The notes beneath the pieces were generated by a model. It worked only from the letters and a program-made list of their open reading frames with translations. It ran no database searches and had not been told where the DNA came from. A stretch of 64,000 bases of DNA from Affinibrenneria salicis (GTDB lineage: Bacteria > Pseudomonadota > Gammaproteobacteria > Enterobacterales > Enterobacteriaceae). Position 1 is the stretch's first letter; every line of letters starts with the position of its first letter. A program made the position numbers and the translations under genes. The stretch lies in assembly GCF_008710095.1 (NCBI RefSeq), contig NZ_VYKJ01000020.1, forward strand, positions 1 to 64,000. Direction: 5' to 3'. Of the stretch, positions 1 to 9,330 are shown in pieces.

Positions 1-40
1 GAAAACGGGCGGCGAGCGGGGCCCGGTCGCCTGACGGACC

Positions 41-382
41 TCAGGGCGTCTGACGGCGCAGCCAGGCGGCAATAAAGGCGGCGACCTGCGGCCCGTCGCA
101 GATATCCAGCCAGGGAAGCCCGCAGGGGCAGGGCTCATCGCTGACGATGGCCAGGGTATGGCCATCGTCGGGCAGGCCGCTGAATGGCCGGCCTGCCGCG
201 GCGCGGTACAGCAGAAGCTTCGCTGCCGACTCATGCCTGAGCCCCTCAGGGGGTATCCGGTTTTTGCTGCGCCGGGCACAGCGGACGCCTTCGCGTGACA
301 GCCACCGGTCGCAATCAATGCCCCTGGCGCCACTCTCCTGCGCTGGTTGCCTGTCACCTGGTCTGCCGCGCGCCGGCCGGCG
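41..382 (-). pseudogene. unidentified protein tail, probably a gene remnant
   Basis: On the minus strand a frame is open for about 114 codons and ends in TGA at 41-43. Its last part looks protein-like (LLLYRAAAGRPFSGLP, then EPCPCGLPWLDICDGP, then AAFIAAWLRRQTP). I see no ATG or GTG start in the frame, and it begins right after an in-frame stop, so it is best read as the C-terminal remnant of a lost gene. I do not recognise the family. The neighbourhood (109-bp repeats and a permease tail) is also decayed, which supports the remnant reading. It could still be a chance open frame in GC-rich DNA. Confidence 0.3.
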
Positions 383-520
383 TCATTCGCAGCGGTCCAC
401 CCGGCGTACCGATATCCATCTGATGACGGGTGTGCCTGACCAATCCGGTGCGCATGCCCTGGCCTGGCGGGTTACAACGGGGCTCACTTTTTGGGGCCGG
501 GCAGTCTTGTCCTGTCTTCA

Positions 521-775
521 GCGCTGCAGATGACGCTGATAATGTTTTCCCCCCCGGGCCTGAGATGGCTGCAGGGCGGCGCTGCCCGTCCATACGCAAA
601 GCACGATCCGGCTTAACGTCCTGTCTTCTGCGCTGCAGATGACGCTGATAATGTTTTTCCCCCCAGGCCTGAGATGGCTGCAGGGTGGCGCTGCCCGTCC
701 ATACGCAAAGCACGATCCGGCTTAACGTCCCGTGTTCAGCGCTGCAGATGATGCTGATAATGTTTTTCCAGCCGG
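521..775. repeat. 109-bp tandem direct repeat, two full copies plus a partial third
   Basis: The string GCGCTGCAGATGAYGCTGAT starts at 521, 630 and 739, giving an exact period of 109 bp. Copies 1 and 2 are nearly identical over the whole unit. Copy 3 matches for about 37 bp and then continues into the permease remnant on the minus strand. Each unit therefore carries the last codons of that permease (EKHYQxHLQ) plus about 75 bp of downstream DNA, as expected for tandem duplication of the gene's 3' end. Only the copy attached to the remnant keeps the stop codon at this point. Confidence 0.85.
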
Positions 776-915
776 GCCTGCAGATGACTCAGGACGGTGC
801 TGAACATCAGATAGATCAGCGCCGCTTCAATATACAGAATCCGTGGTTCATAGGTCACGGAAACGCTCTGCTTCGCCGGCATAAACATCTCCGGCACGGT
901 AATGGCCTTTACTGC
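736..915 (-). pseudogene. C-terminal remnant of a polar amino-acid ABC transporter permease
   Basis: The minus-strand frame reads AITVPEMFMPAKQ, then VTYEPRILYIEAALIYL, then a positively charged tail ending LQR-stop. This matches the usual last transmembrane segment and tail of HisM/GltK-type permeases (family knowledge). Upstream of about position 915 the same frame continues as unrelated residues (from MEDIAKYEY), so the other roughly 170 residues, including the EAA loop, are missing. No partner ATPase or binding protein is nearby. It is almost certainly not functional. The end of the homologous part is my estimate. Confidence 0.6.
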
Positions 916-1121
916 CGTTGGGCGCGATGCTGGCAGCGACACGCCCTGTGTGGGAAATATCACGTGCTGTTCGCTGAGTCTTTGGCTCTCTGTATACTCA
1001 TACTTTGCTATATCTTCCATTCTTTATGCTAATCAGGAATATGTTTATCAGCTTCCTGATGAAACATTTTCACCCTGGCGTTGTTTCCTCGACTTTTGCG
1101 GTAAAAATCGCTATCTTTGGG

Positions 1122-1161
1122 CATCTGGAAGTCTAAACGTATAAACATATAAACGTATGCT
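1122..1161 (+). promoter_or_regulatory. MetJ operator: tandem met boxes upstream of metA
   Basis: Five consecutive 8-bp units (CATCTGGA, AGTCTAAA, CGTATAAA, CATATAAA, CGTATGCT) resemble degenerate met boxes (consensus AGACGTCT). The segment closely follows the E. coli metA leader as I recall it (a GTCTAAACGTATAA core). The array ends 16 bp before the metA start codon, a suitable place for repression by the MetJ-S-adenosylmethionine complex. Confidence 0.75.
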
Positions 1162-1177
1162 TTGAGGATATAAGGTT

Positions 1178-2107
1178 ATGCCAATCCGGGTTCCTGATGA
1201 GTTACCAGCCGTCAGCTTTTTGCGTAATGAAAACGTCTTTGTCATGACGTCGTCCCGTGCAAAAACGCAGGAGATTCGTCCCCTAAAGGTACTGGTACTG
1301 AACCTGATGCCGAAAAAAATTGAGACGGAAAACCAGTTTTTGCGTTTGTTGTCCAATTCACCGTTGCAGATCGATATTCAGCTTTTACGCATCGACAGCC
1401 GGGAGTCGAAGAATACGCCTGCCGAACATCTGAATAATTTCTACTGCAACTTTGAAGATATTCAGGAGGAAAACTTCGACGGATTGATTGTCACCGGCGC
1501 TCCGCTCGGGCTGGTTGATTTCTGCGATGTCGCATACTGGCCGCAGATTCAGCGCGTAATCCACTGGGCGAAGGAGCACGTCACCTCGACCCTGTTCGTC
1601 TGTTGGGCGGTGCAGGCCGCGCTGAATATTCTGTACGATATTCCTAAAATGACGCGGCGCGATAAGCTCTCCGGCGTCTATCCACATCATACCGTGCAGA
1701 AGCACGGGTTGTTGACGCGCGGTTTTGATGAAACCTTTTTAGCGCCGCATTCCCGCTATGCCGACTTCCCGGTCGATGTGATCCGCGAACACACCGATCT
1801 GGAGATGTTGGTTGAGTCGGAACAGGCCGGCGCCTATCTGTTCGCCAGTCGGGATAAGCGTCTGGCATTTGTCACCGGTCATCCGGAATACGATGCGTTG
1901 ACGCTGGCGAGCGAGTATTTCCGCGATCTTTCCACCGGTCTGGACCCGGTATTGCCGGAGAACTATTTTCCGGACAACAACCCGGAGCTGACGCCGAAGG
2001 CCACCTGGCGTAGTCATGGCCATCTGCTGTTTATTAACTGGCTGAACTACTATGTCTACCAGATTACGCCGTATGACCTGCGCCGGATGAATCCAACGCT
2101 TGATTAG
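1178..2107 (+). CDS. metA: homoserine O-succinyltransferase
   Basis: This enzyme transfers succinate from succinyl-CoA to homoserine, the first committed step of methionine synthesis in the cytoplasm. The protein is 309 residues, the E. coli length, and is alignable end to end ([12 protein letters not shown] at the start, [15 protein letters not shown] at the end). The nucleophile region [14 protein letters not shown] and the TGHPEYDA segment with the catalytic His/Glu are present. The start codon follows GAGGATATAAGG. MetJ boxes lie just upstream and a hairpin terminator just downstream, so it is a single-gene unit. As in E. coli, the glyoxylate operon follows. Nothing unusual is seen. Confidence 0.98.
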   Translation: MPIRVPDELPAVSFLRNENVFVMTSSRAKTQEIRPLKVLVLNLMPKKIETENQFLRLLSNSPLQIDIQLLRIDSRESKNTPAEHLNNFYCNFEDIQEENFDGLIVTGAPLGLVDFCDVAYWPQIQRVIHWAKEHVTSTLFVCWAVQAALNILYDIPKMTRRDKLSGVYPHHTVQKHGLLTRGFDETFLAPHSRYADFPVDVIREHTDLEMLVESEQAGAYLFASRDKRLAFVTGHPEYDALTLASEYFRDLSTGLDPVLPENYFPDNNPELTPKATWRSHGHLLFINWLNYYVYQITPYDLRRMNPTLD

Positions 2108-2132
2108 TGCCTCGTTTACGCTTTTTCCTTAC

Positions 2133-2158
2133 AGGACGCGATTCAGCGTCCTTTTTTA
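2133..2158 (+). terminator. rho-independent terminator after metA
   Basis: The inverted repeat AGGACGC / GCGTCCT with a 6-nt loop is followed directly by a run of six T. It starts about 26 bp after the metA stop codon. Confidence 0.85.
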
Positions 2159-2252
2159 TGCCCGCCGCTGTCTGATTCTTATATTGAAATTAATTACCGA
2201 ACACTACTTTAAAATAATTATTTATTTTTCATTATGATAAATGCATTTTTCA

Positions 2253-2280
2253 TTAAAAATGGAAATTGTTTTTGATTTTA
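2253..2280 (+). promoter_or_regulatory. IclR operator of the aceBAK promoter
   Basis: The AT-rich segment containing TGGAAATTGTTTTTGATTTT agrees closely with the IclR-protected region of the E. coli aceB promoter as I recall it. It lies about 85 bp before aceB, inside a 207-bp AT-rich intergenic region, and iclR itself is at the far end of the operon in this window. The exact -35 and -10 elements were not assigned. Confidence 0.7.
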
Positions 2281-2365
2281 TTGAAAGGATGATTACGCTT
2301 AAATCTGACGGCTAAAAAGGCCGGATCATGCTGTTTGCCCTCCGACGATCTACAGGAGCTATGAC

Positions 2366-3964
2366 ATGACGCAACAGGTAATAAGTCAGACGCTGGCATT
2401 TAACCAGCGCTTTGGTGAAGCGGAACGACAGGTGTTAACTCAGGAAGCCGTCGACTTTCTGGCCGAACTGGTCAGTCAGTTTACCGTCCGACGCAATAAG
2501 CTGTTGACCGACCGAAAAGTGGTGCAGCGGCAAATCGACGACGGAGCGCTGCCAGACTTTTTTTCGGAAACAGCTTCCATTCGTAATGGCGAATGGCAGA
2601 TTAGCGCAATACCGGATGATTTACAGGATCGCCGGGTGGAAATTACCGGCCCGGTCGAACGTAAAATGATCATCAATGCGTTGAATGCCAATGTGAGGGT
2701 GTTTATGGCCGACTTTGAGGACTCGCTGTCGCCGTCCTGGGACAACGTGATCGACGGCCAGCTCAATCTGCGCGATGCGGTAAAGGGCACCATCTCCTAT
2801 ATCAATGGCGCGGGAAAATTGTATCAGCTGAAACCCGATCCAGCCGTCCTGATCTGCCGGGTTCGCGGTCTGCATCTGCCGGAAAAGCACGTGAGCTGGC
2901 AGGGGGAGGCTATCCCGGCCAGTTTGTTCGATTTTGCGCTCTATTTCTTCCACAATTATCGGGCGCTGCTGGAAAAAGGCAGCGGTCCTTATTTCTATTT
3001 GCCTAAGATGGAGTCCTGGCGCGAGGCCGCCTGGTGGAGCGATGTATTCAGCGCCGCGGAAGAGCGTTTTGCTTTGCCGCGGGGAACGATTAAGGCTACG
3101 GTGCTGATCGAAACTTTACCTGCCGTCTTTCAGATGGATGAGATCCTGTACCATCTTCGCCATCATATTACCGGACTGAACTGCGGGCGCTGGGATTACA
3201 TTTTTAGCTATATCAAAACGTTGAAGCACCACGCCGATCGCGTACTGCCGGACCGGCAGGTGGTCACCATGGATCAGCCCTTTCTCGATGCCTATTCCCG
3301 TTTGCTGATTAAAACCTGTCACCGACGCGGCGCCTTCGCCATGGGCGGTATGGCGGCGTTTATTCCGGATAAGGATCCACAGCGTAATAGCCAGGTGCTG
3401 GACAAGGTGCGCCAGGATAAAGAGCGTGAAGCCGGCAATGGGCACGACGGAACCTGGATCGCGCATCCCGGCCTGGCCGATACCGCGATGGCGGTGTTCG
3501 ATCGCGTGTTGGGCGAACGGCGTAATCAGCTGGAAGTGATGCGCGAGCAGGATGCGCCGATCGATGCGCGGCAACTGCTGGCGCCTTGTCCCGGTCAGCG
3601 TACGGAACAGGGCATGCGAGCCAATATTCGCGTCGCGCTGCAATACATTGAGGCCTGGATCTCCGGCAATGGCTGCGTACCGATTTACGGTCTGATGGAG
3701 GATGCGGCCACGGCGGAGATTTCCCGCACCTCTATCTGGCAATGGATCCGCCACGGCAAAACGCTCAGCGATGGACGGCAGGTGACAGCGGCGCTGTTTC
3801 GCCAGATGTTGTCCGAAGAGCTGTTGGTGATACAGCAACAGCTCGGCGCGGCGCGTTTCAGCAACGGGCGCTTTGCCGAAGCCACCAGTCTGATGGCGCG
3901 CATCACCACCCAGGATGAGCCGATCGACTTTTTGACCTTATCGGGTTACTCACTGCTTGCTTAA
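2366..3964 (+). CDS. aceB: malate synthase A
   Basis: Malate synthase A condenses glyoxylate with acetyl-CoA to form malate, the second step of the glyoxylate bypass. The product is 532 residues (533 in E. coli). Hallmarks are RRVEITGPVERKM, MADFEDSLSPSW with acidic Mg-binding residues, the IETLPAVFQMDEIL strand, and the C-terminal region NGCVPIYGLMEDAATAEISR. The start follows CAGGAGCT. It is the first gene of the aceB-aceA-aceK operon; aceA starts 26 bp downstream. The upstream IclR operator indicates induction on acetate or fatty acids. Confidence 0.98.
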   Translation: MTQQVISQTLAFNQRFGEAERQVLTQEAVDFLAELVSQFTVRRNKLLTDRKVVQRQIDDGALPDFFSETASIRNGEWQISAIPDDLQDRRVEITGPVERKMIINALNANVRVFMADFEDSLSPSWDNVIDGQLNLRDAVKGTISYINGAGKLYQLKPDPAVLICRVRGLHLPEKHVSWQGEAIPASLFDFALYFFHNYRALLEKGSGPYFYLPKMESWREAAWWSDVFSAAEERFALPRGTIKATVLIETLPAVFQMDEILYHLRHHITGLNCGRWDYIFSYIKTLKHHADRVLPDRQVVTMDQPFLDAYSRLLIKTCHRRGAFAMGGMAAFIPDKDPQRNSQVLDKVRQDKEREAGNGHDGTWIAHPGLADTAMAVFDRVLGERRNQLEVMREQDAPIDARQLLAPCPGQRTEQGMRANIRVALQYIEAWISGNGCVPIYGLMEDAATAEISRTSIWQWIRHGKTLSDGRQVTAALFRQMLSEELLVIQQQLGAARFSNGRFAEATSLMARITTQDEPIDFLTLSGYSLLA

Positions 3965-3990
3965 TGCGCGAATGAAAAAGGAGTCTGACC

Positions 3991-5298
3991 ATGACAACGT
4001 CTCGTACCCAACAGATCGAACAGCTGAAGCTTGAATGGCAAAAACCCCGCTGGCAGGGGATCGTTCGGCCTTATAGCGCGCCAGAAGTGATTGCGTTGCG
4101 CGGGTCGGTCAATCCCGCCTGTACGCTGGCGCAGCTCGGCGCGGCCAGACTCTGGGCGCTGCTGCACGGAGAGGCGCGCAAAAGTTATGTCAACTGTCTC
4201 GGCGCCCTGACAGGCGGTCAGGCCTTACAGCAGGCGAAAGCCGGTATCGAGGCGGTCTATCTGTCGGGCTGGCAGGTAGCGGCCGATGCTAACCTGGCCG
4301 ATAGCATGTACCCGGATCAGTCGCTCTATCCGGCTAATTCGGTACCGGCCGTCGTTGCGCGCATCAATAATACCTTCCGCCGCGCCGACCAGATCCAGTG
4401 GGCTAACGGCATTGACGTTTCTGATGCGCGCTACATTAACTACTTCCTGCCGATTGTGGCCGATGCAGAGGCGGGTTTTGGCGGCGTGCTCAACGCTTTT
4501 GAATTAATGAAAGCGATGATCGAGGCCGGCGCCGCCGCCGTGCATTTTGAGGACCAACTGGCGTCGGTGAAGAAATGCGGGCATATGGGGGGTAAGGTAT
4601 TAGTGCCGACTCAGGAGGCGATCCAGAAACTGGTGGCCGCTCGCCTGGCCGCCGATGTGCTGGGCGTGCCGACGCTGCTGGTGGCGCGCACCGACGCCGA
4701 CGCGGCCGATCTGCTGACTTCGGACTGCGATGCCCGTGATAAGGACTTTATTACCGGCGAGCGAACGGCCGAGGGTTTCTTCCGCACCCGGGCCGGGATT
4801 GATCAGGCGATCGGCCGCGGGCTGGCTTATGCGCCTTATGCCGATCTGATCTGGTGCGAAACCTCCACGCCGGATCTGTCGATGGCGCGTCGTTTCGCCG
4901 AGGCTATCCACAAGCAGTATCCCGGCAAGCTGCTGGCCTATAACTGTTCGCCGTCATTCAACTGGAAAAAGAATCTGGACGATAAAACGATTGCTTGTTT
5001 TCAGGATGAGCTGGCGGCGATGGGTTACAAATATCAGTTCATTACCCTGGCCGGCATTCACAGCATGTGGTTCAGCATGTTCGATTTGGCCCATGCCTAT
5101 GCGCAGGGCGAAGGGATGAGGCACTATGTAGAAAAAGTGCAGCAGCCTGAATTCGCCGCATTGCAGCAGGGATACACCTTCTCCTCGCATCAGCAGGAGG
5201 TGGGGACAGGCTATTTCGACAAAGTGACGACCATTATTCAGGGCGGCGCATCGTCAGTAACCGCGTTAACCGGTTCGACGGAAGAGCAGCAGTTCTGA
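3991..5298 (+). CDS. aceA: isocitrate lyase
   Basis: Isocitrate lyase splits isocitrate into glyoxylate and succinate, bypassing the two decarboxylations of the TCA cycle. It is 435 residues (434 in E. coli). The catalytic signature KKCGHMGG is present with the active-site cysteine at about residue 196, and the substrate/Mg-binding [10 protein letters not shown] and [10 protein letters not shown] segments are intact. It has its own ribosome-binding site (AAAAAGGAG). Only 37 bp separate it from aceK; the long REP-like hairpin spacer known between aceA and aceK in E. coli is absent, so expression of aceK relative to aceA may differ. Confidence 0.98.
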   Translation: MTTSRTQQIEQLKLEWQKPRWQGIVRPYSAPEVIALRGSVNPACTLAQLGAARLWALLHGEARKSYVNCLGALTGGQALQQAKAGIEAVYLSGWQVAADANLADSMYPDQSLYPANSVPAVVARINNTFRRADQIQWANGIDVSDARYINYFLPIVADAEAGFGGVLNAFELMKAMIEAGAAAVHFEDQLASVKKCGHMGGKVLVPTQEAIQKLVAARLAADVLGVPTLLVARTDADAADLLTSDCDARDKDFITGERTAEGFFRTRAGIDQAIGRGLAYAPYADLIWCETSTPDLSMARRFAEAIHKQYPGKLLAYNCSPSFNWKKNLDDKTIACFQDELAAMGYKYQFITLAGIHSMWFSMFDLAHAYAQGEGMRHYVEKVQQPEFAALQQGYTFSSHQQEVGTGYFDKVTTIIQGGASSVTALTGSTEEQQF

Positions 5299-5335
5299 AC
5301 GGGGCCGTCGTCCTTCAGCGTCGCGGGAGGAAACG

Positions 5336-7075
5336 ATGCATAAGCTGGAACAGCTGGTCGCCCGGACGATTCTGCAGGGGTTTGACGCTCAGTACGGGCG
5401 TTTTCTCGAAGTGACGTCCGGGGCGCAGCAGCGTTTCGAACAGGCTGACTGGGCGGCGGTGCAGCAGGCGATGAAAGCGCGTATTCATCTGTACGACCAG
5501 CATGTCGGGCTGGTGGTGGAGCAACTGCGCAGCATGGCGTCCCACCGCGTCGACGATCCCCGCTTTCTGGCTCAGGTCAGGGTAGCCTATCAAACCCTGC
5601 TGCCCGGTTATGCGCGTTTTGAAATCGCCGAGAGCTTCTTTAATTCGGTCTACTGCCGGTTATTCAATCATCGTCATCTGACGGCTGAACGGCTATTTTT
5701 GTTTAGCTCTCAGCCGGAGCAGCGCTTCCGCGAGATTCCGCGCCCGCTGGCGCGGACCTTTTATCCCACGCCCGACTGGCGCAGCGTGCTGGATAAGCTG
5801 TTGAACGGGTTACCGTTGCGTTTGTCGTGGGAGGATCTGTCCCGCGATATCGCCTGTATCGTCGAGGTTCTGACGCAGACCTACTCCGTCTCCCGTTTGA
5901 AGCGGGGGCGGCTGCAGGTGGTGAATGAACTGTTTTACCGCAACAAGGCGGCCTGGCTAGTCGGCAAGCTGTGCCTGCCCGACGGCGTCTTTCCTTTTCT
6001 GCTGCCGATCCATCACAACGAGCAGGGCGGGTTGTTTATCGATACTTGCCTGACCAGCCAGCCGGAGGCCAGCATCGTCTTTGGTTTCGCCCGCTCTTAT
6101 TTCATGGTGTATGCGCCGCTGCCGGCGGCGCTGGTCGCCTGGCTGCGGGATATTCTGCCGGGAAAAAATACTTCCGAACTGTACATGGCCATCGGCTGCC
6201 AGAAGCATGGCAAGACGGAATATTATCGCGAATATCTGCATTACCTGTCCGCATCCGATGAGCAGTTTATCGTGGCGCCCGGCGTGAAAGGCATGGTGAT
6301 GCTGGTGTTTACTCTGCCATCCTTCGATCGCGTCTTTAAGGTGATCAAAGACCGCTTTGCGCCGCCGAAGGAGGTAAATGCCCGGCGGGTGCGGCAATGC
6401 TATCAACTGGTCAAAGAACACGATCGGGTGGGGCGTATGGCGGATACTCAGGAGTATGAAAACTTTGTTATTGAGAAGGCGCGCATCAGTCCTGAATTGA
6501 TGGCCGCGCTGCGGCGCGACGTGCCGGATAAGCTGGAAGATCGCGGCGATCATCTGATCATTCGCCACCTGTATATGGAGCGGCGCATGATACCGCTGAA
6601 TTTATATCTGGAGCAGGCCGACGATCAGCAACTGCGCGATGTGATCGAGGAGTATGGCAACGCGATTAAGCAACTGGCGGCGGCCAATATTTTCCCCGGC
6701 GATATGCTGTTTAAGAATTTCGGCGTGACCCGGCATGGCCGGGTGGTGTTTTATGATTACGACGAGATCTGTTACATGACGGACGTGAATTTCCGCACGA
6801 TTCCGCCGGCACGTTATCCGGAGGATGAGCTGTCGGCCGACCCCTGGTATAGCGTTGCGACCGACGATGTTTTCCCGGAAGAGTTTCGCCATTTCCTGTG
6901 CGGCGATGTCAGGATACGCAAACTGTTTGAGGAAATGCATAGCGAGTTGTTCAGCGCCGATTATTGGCGCGGGCTGCAGCGGCGCATTCTTGCCGGACAT
7001 GTGGAGGATGTGTATGCCTACCGGCGGTGCAAACGCTTTCATCAGCGCGAGAGCGTCGTTGCGCGCCGCGCCTGA
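5336..7075 (+). CDS. aceK: isocitrate dehydrogenase kinase/phosphatase
   Basis: This bifunctional enzyme phosphorylates and dephosphorylates isocitrate dehydrogenase, which sets the split between TCA cycle and glyoxylate bypass. The protein is 579 residues (about 578 in E. coli). The ATP-binding segment [15 protein letters not shown] and the kinase-like core [22 protein letters not shown], with its metal-binding acidic residues, are intact. The start follows a GGGAGGAAACG ribosome-binding site. It ends the operon and converges on iclR with only 10 bp between stop codons. No separate terminator is visible there. Confidence 0.97.
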   Translation: MHKLEQLVARTILQGFDAQYGRFLEVTSGAQQRFEQADWAAVQQAMKARIHLYDQHVGLVVEQLRSMASHRVDDPRFLAQVRVAYQTLLPGYARFEIAESFFNSVYCRLFNHRHLTAERLFLFSSQPEQRFREIPRPLARTFYPTPDWRSVLDKLLNGLPLRLSWEDLSRDIACIVEVLTQTYSVSRLKRGRLQVVNELFYRNKAAWLVGKLCLPDGVFPFLLPIHHNEQGGLFIDTCLTSQPEASIVFGFARSYFMVYAPLPAALVAWLRDILPGKNTSELYMAIGCQKHGKTEYYREYLHYLSASDEQFIVAPGVKGMVMLVFTLPSFDRVFKVIKDRFAPPKEVNARRVRQCYQLVKEHDRVGRMADTQEYENFVIEKARISPELMAALRRDVPDKLEDRGDHLIIRHLYMERRMIPLNLYLEQADDQQLRDVIEEYGNAIKQLAAANIFPGDMLFKNFGVTRHGRVVFYDYDEICYMTDVNFRTIPPARYPEDELSADPWYSVATDDVFPEEFRHFLCGDVRIRKLFEEMHSELFSADYWRGLQRRILAGHVEDVYAYRRCKRFHQRESVVARRA

Positions 7076-7085
7076 GGCGACGCAG

Positions 7086-7919
7086 CTACAAACGCGTGGC
7101 GCCGTACTGCCAGGTCACCTCTTTGGCGGCCTTGATCACCAGCGCGCCCAGTTCGGTCACCCGAGCGTCGGTAATGCGCGAGAGCGGGCCGGAGATCGAG
7201 ATTGCGGCGAAGGGTTGATGGTGCTCGTCCAAAATGCAGGCCGCCACGCAGCGCAGGCCCAGCGCATGTTCTTCGTCGTCAAAGGCATAGCCCTGGCGGC
7301 GAATCAGCGCCAGATTGTCCTTCAACTGGCCGGGGGAAGCCAGCGTATGGCCGGTGTAGCCGTGTAACCCTTTTTTATGCAGCAGCCGGGTCACCTGCTC
7401 GTCGGGCAGGCTGGCCAGAAAGGCTTTGCCGGCGCCGGACGCATGGATCGGCAGGCGGCCGCCGATCGGCGCGGACATGCGCATCAGCGCCGTACACTGC
7501 ACCTGATCGATGATTGTGGCCTGGAAATCGCTGTGGTCGAGCACCGCCAGGTTAACCGTTTCGCCCGAGTCCTCCATCAGCTTTCTCAGTAGCGGATGGA
7601 CTAACGTCAGCAGGTTGCGGCTTTGCAGAAAACTGCTGCCGACGACGAAAGCGTGGGCGCCGATGGTCCACAGTCCGAGATCGCCGACCTGGCGCACAAA
7701 GCCCTGTTGCTGCATGGTGGTCAGCAGGCGATGCGTGGTGGAGTTGGGCAGGCCGGCCTGCTGCGCCAAATCCGTCAGCGCCACGCTGCCGTTGGCTTTG
7801 GCGATATATTCCAGCAGCGTTAAGCCTCGGGTCAGTGACTGAACCTGCCCGGCGGGCTGCGCGCTGGCGCGCGCCGTCGCTGGTTTTTTCCGTCGTTTAG
7901 CGGGATCTGCGGCAGGCAT
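7086..7919 (-). CDS. iclR: IclR, repressor of the aceBAK operon
   Basis: IclR represses aceBAK and its own gene. It is 277 residues. An N-terminal low-complexity stretch rich in A, K and R precedes the winged helix-turn-helix (SVALTDLAQQAGLPNSTTHRLLTTM, about residues 45-70). The C-terminal effector-binding domain follows, with GAGKAFLAS and the DDEEHALGLRCVA metabolite-pocket region typical of the family. The start is placed by AGGAG eight bases upstream. The position downstream of and convergent to aceK matches E. coli, although arpA is absent. Assignment to IclR itself rather than a paralogue rests on this context. Confidence 0.93.
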   Translation of the reverse strand: MPAADPAKRRKKPATARASAQPAGQVQSLTRGLTLLEYIAKANGSVALTDLAQQAGLPNSTTHRLLTTMQQQGFVRQVGDLGLWTIGAHAFVVGSSFLQSRNLLTLVHPLLRKLMEDSGETVNLAVLDHSDFQATIIDQVQCTALMRMSAPIGGRLPIHASGAGKAFLASLPDEQVTRLLHKKGLHGYTGHTLASPGQLKDNLALIRRQGYAFDDEEHALGLRCVAACILDEHHQPFAAISISGPLSRITDARVTELGALVIKAAKEVTWQYGATRL

Positions 7920-8060
7920 AAGACTGGCTCCTGTTGATTATTATGGAACTGATTTTCGTTTTTTAAATCGGGATTGCAACCCTCTCTTGCTACTGTACGC
8001 CAGAGTTGCGAGTCGGGCCGCTAATTTATGGCGTTGCGGGGGGAATCTGGTCGCCTACGG

Positions 8061-8083
8061 AATAATGAGAATTGTTATCAATT
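8061..8083 (+). promoter_or_regulatory. Fur box upstream of the AraC-type regulator
   Basis: The sequence ATAATGAGAATTGTTATCA matches the Fur consensus (overlapping GATAAT hexamers) well. It lies about 80 bp before the AraC-type gene and between it and iclR. It implies repression of the regulator, and indirectly of the receptor gene, when iron is abundant. I did not find an equally clear box directly before the receptor gene at 9331. Confidence 0.7.
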
Positions 8084-8162
8084 GTATTGCCGCCCGCGGA
8101 GGGCGGTGATACATTGTGCCGATGTCTGTTTCCGCCGGACTCATCGGGCCTGATGGTTATCC

Positions 8163-9155
8163 ATGCTGAATATGATCAATCCTTCCTCTCTCGTGACGGA
8201 CGCTCGGCATTTTTCGGTCGAGGATTTTCTCGGTTTTGGCGAACGTTACGGTATCGCTTACCGTTTTCCCACACTGTCATCCGCCATCGATCGCCATAAA
8301 GAGAAACGCATTGTGGTGCAGGGCGCGATAGAAGAGATGACGCTCGCCTCGGGGCTCTGTCTGACCAGTTCCAGCGTGCGGGTGCTGCAATCCTATGAAT
8401 CGACCTCGCTGCAGGTCTCTCCGCTATACGTGCTGGTGGTCATCGAAGGTTGCGTGGCGATCCGCCTCGGCGGCCGGCAGTATGTCGTGCGCCCCGGAAT
8501 GGCGCTTTGTACCCGGCTGGGGCAGCAATTGACGCTGAGCGCCAGTCAGATGGCGGACCAGCATCTCAACACGCTGACGCTGGCGATAAATCCCGCCACT
8601 TTCCGGCCGGATCCGGCGCTGAAGAGCTTGCTGCATGCCTGGGCGCGGCATAGCGCCGGCCCGGCCAGCGTCTGGCCGCTGCCCGGCTATTTGCTGTGCG
8701 GCATTCAGCAGACGCTGACGACGGCATCCTGCGACCTGGCGCGCAGGATGATGCTGGAAGGGCTTATGCTGCAGTTGCTGGCGCATTGTCTGCCGCCGGG
8801 GGCCGCGGCGCAGGAAAAGAGCCATGGTCTGTCGCCGGGCGAACAGCGGCGGCTGGAAAGCGTACGCCAGCTATTGCAGCAGCAGCCGGAGAAAGACCAC
8901 GCACTGCCCGAGCTGGCCCGCGCGGCGGCCATGAGCTCCAGCAGCCTGCGCACTAAGTTCCGCCAGAGTTATGGCCAGTCGGTGTTCGATTATCTGCGCG
9001 ACTGCCGCTTAAATCTGGCCCGGCGTTACCTGCAGCAGGGCTATAGCGTGCAGCAGGCAGCCTGGCTGTCGGGGTATCAGCACGCGACGAATTTCGCCAC
9101 CGCCTTCCGCCGGCGTTACGGTATTTCCCCCAGCGCTATCCGGGAAAACGCTTAA
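8163..9155 (+). CDS. AraC-family regulator, likely siderophore-responsive
   Basis: The protein is 330 residues. The C-terminal ~100 residues form a double helix-turn-helix of AraC type: HALPELARAAAMSSSSLRTKF, then a second motif VQQAAWLSGYQHATNFATAF followed by RRRYGISPSAIRE. The N-terminal part is diverse, as in PchR/YbtA-type regulators that sense ferric siderophores. It lies 175 bp before a ferrioxamine-type receptor on the same strand and just after a Fur box. I infer that it activates the receptor gene when the cognate siderophore enters. The start is uncertain: the ATG at 8172 is an alternative, and the ribosome-binding site is weak. Confidence 0.85.
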   Translation: MLNMINPSSLVTDARHFSVEDFLGFGERYGIAYRFPTLSSAIDRHKEKRIVVQGAIEEMTLASGLCLTSSSVRVLQSYESTSLQVSPLYVLVVIEGCVAIRLGGRQYVVRPGMALCTRLGQQLTLSASQMADQHLNTLTLAINPATFRPDPALKSLLHAWARHSAGPASVWPLPGYLLCGIQQTLTTASCDLARRMMLEGLMLQLLAHCLPPGAAAQEKSHGLSPGEQRRLESVRQLLQQQPEKDHALPELARAAAMSSSSLRTKFRQSYGQSVFDYLRDCRLNLARRYLQQGYSVQQAAWLSGYQHATNFATAFRRRYGISPSAIRENA

Positions 9156-9330
9156 CGAGCCGCTGCATTCATGCGGCGGTCATCGTTTCCCCGGCGTTTT
9201 CCGTCGCTTTAGCCGGCAATATCCGCATTTTGTTATCCCTCATACGCAAGCTGTCATCAGGCATAGTTCAGTCGCGCGCAAAAGCTGTAACAATTCTTAT
9301 TTACAAAAACAGGCATGGTGGAGAGACTTC

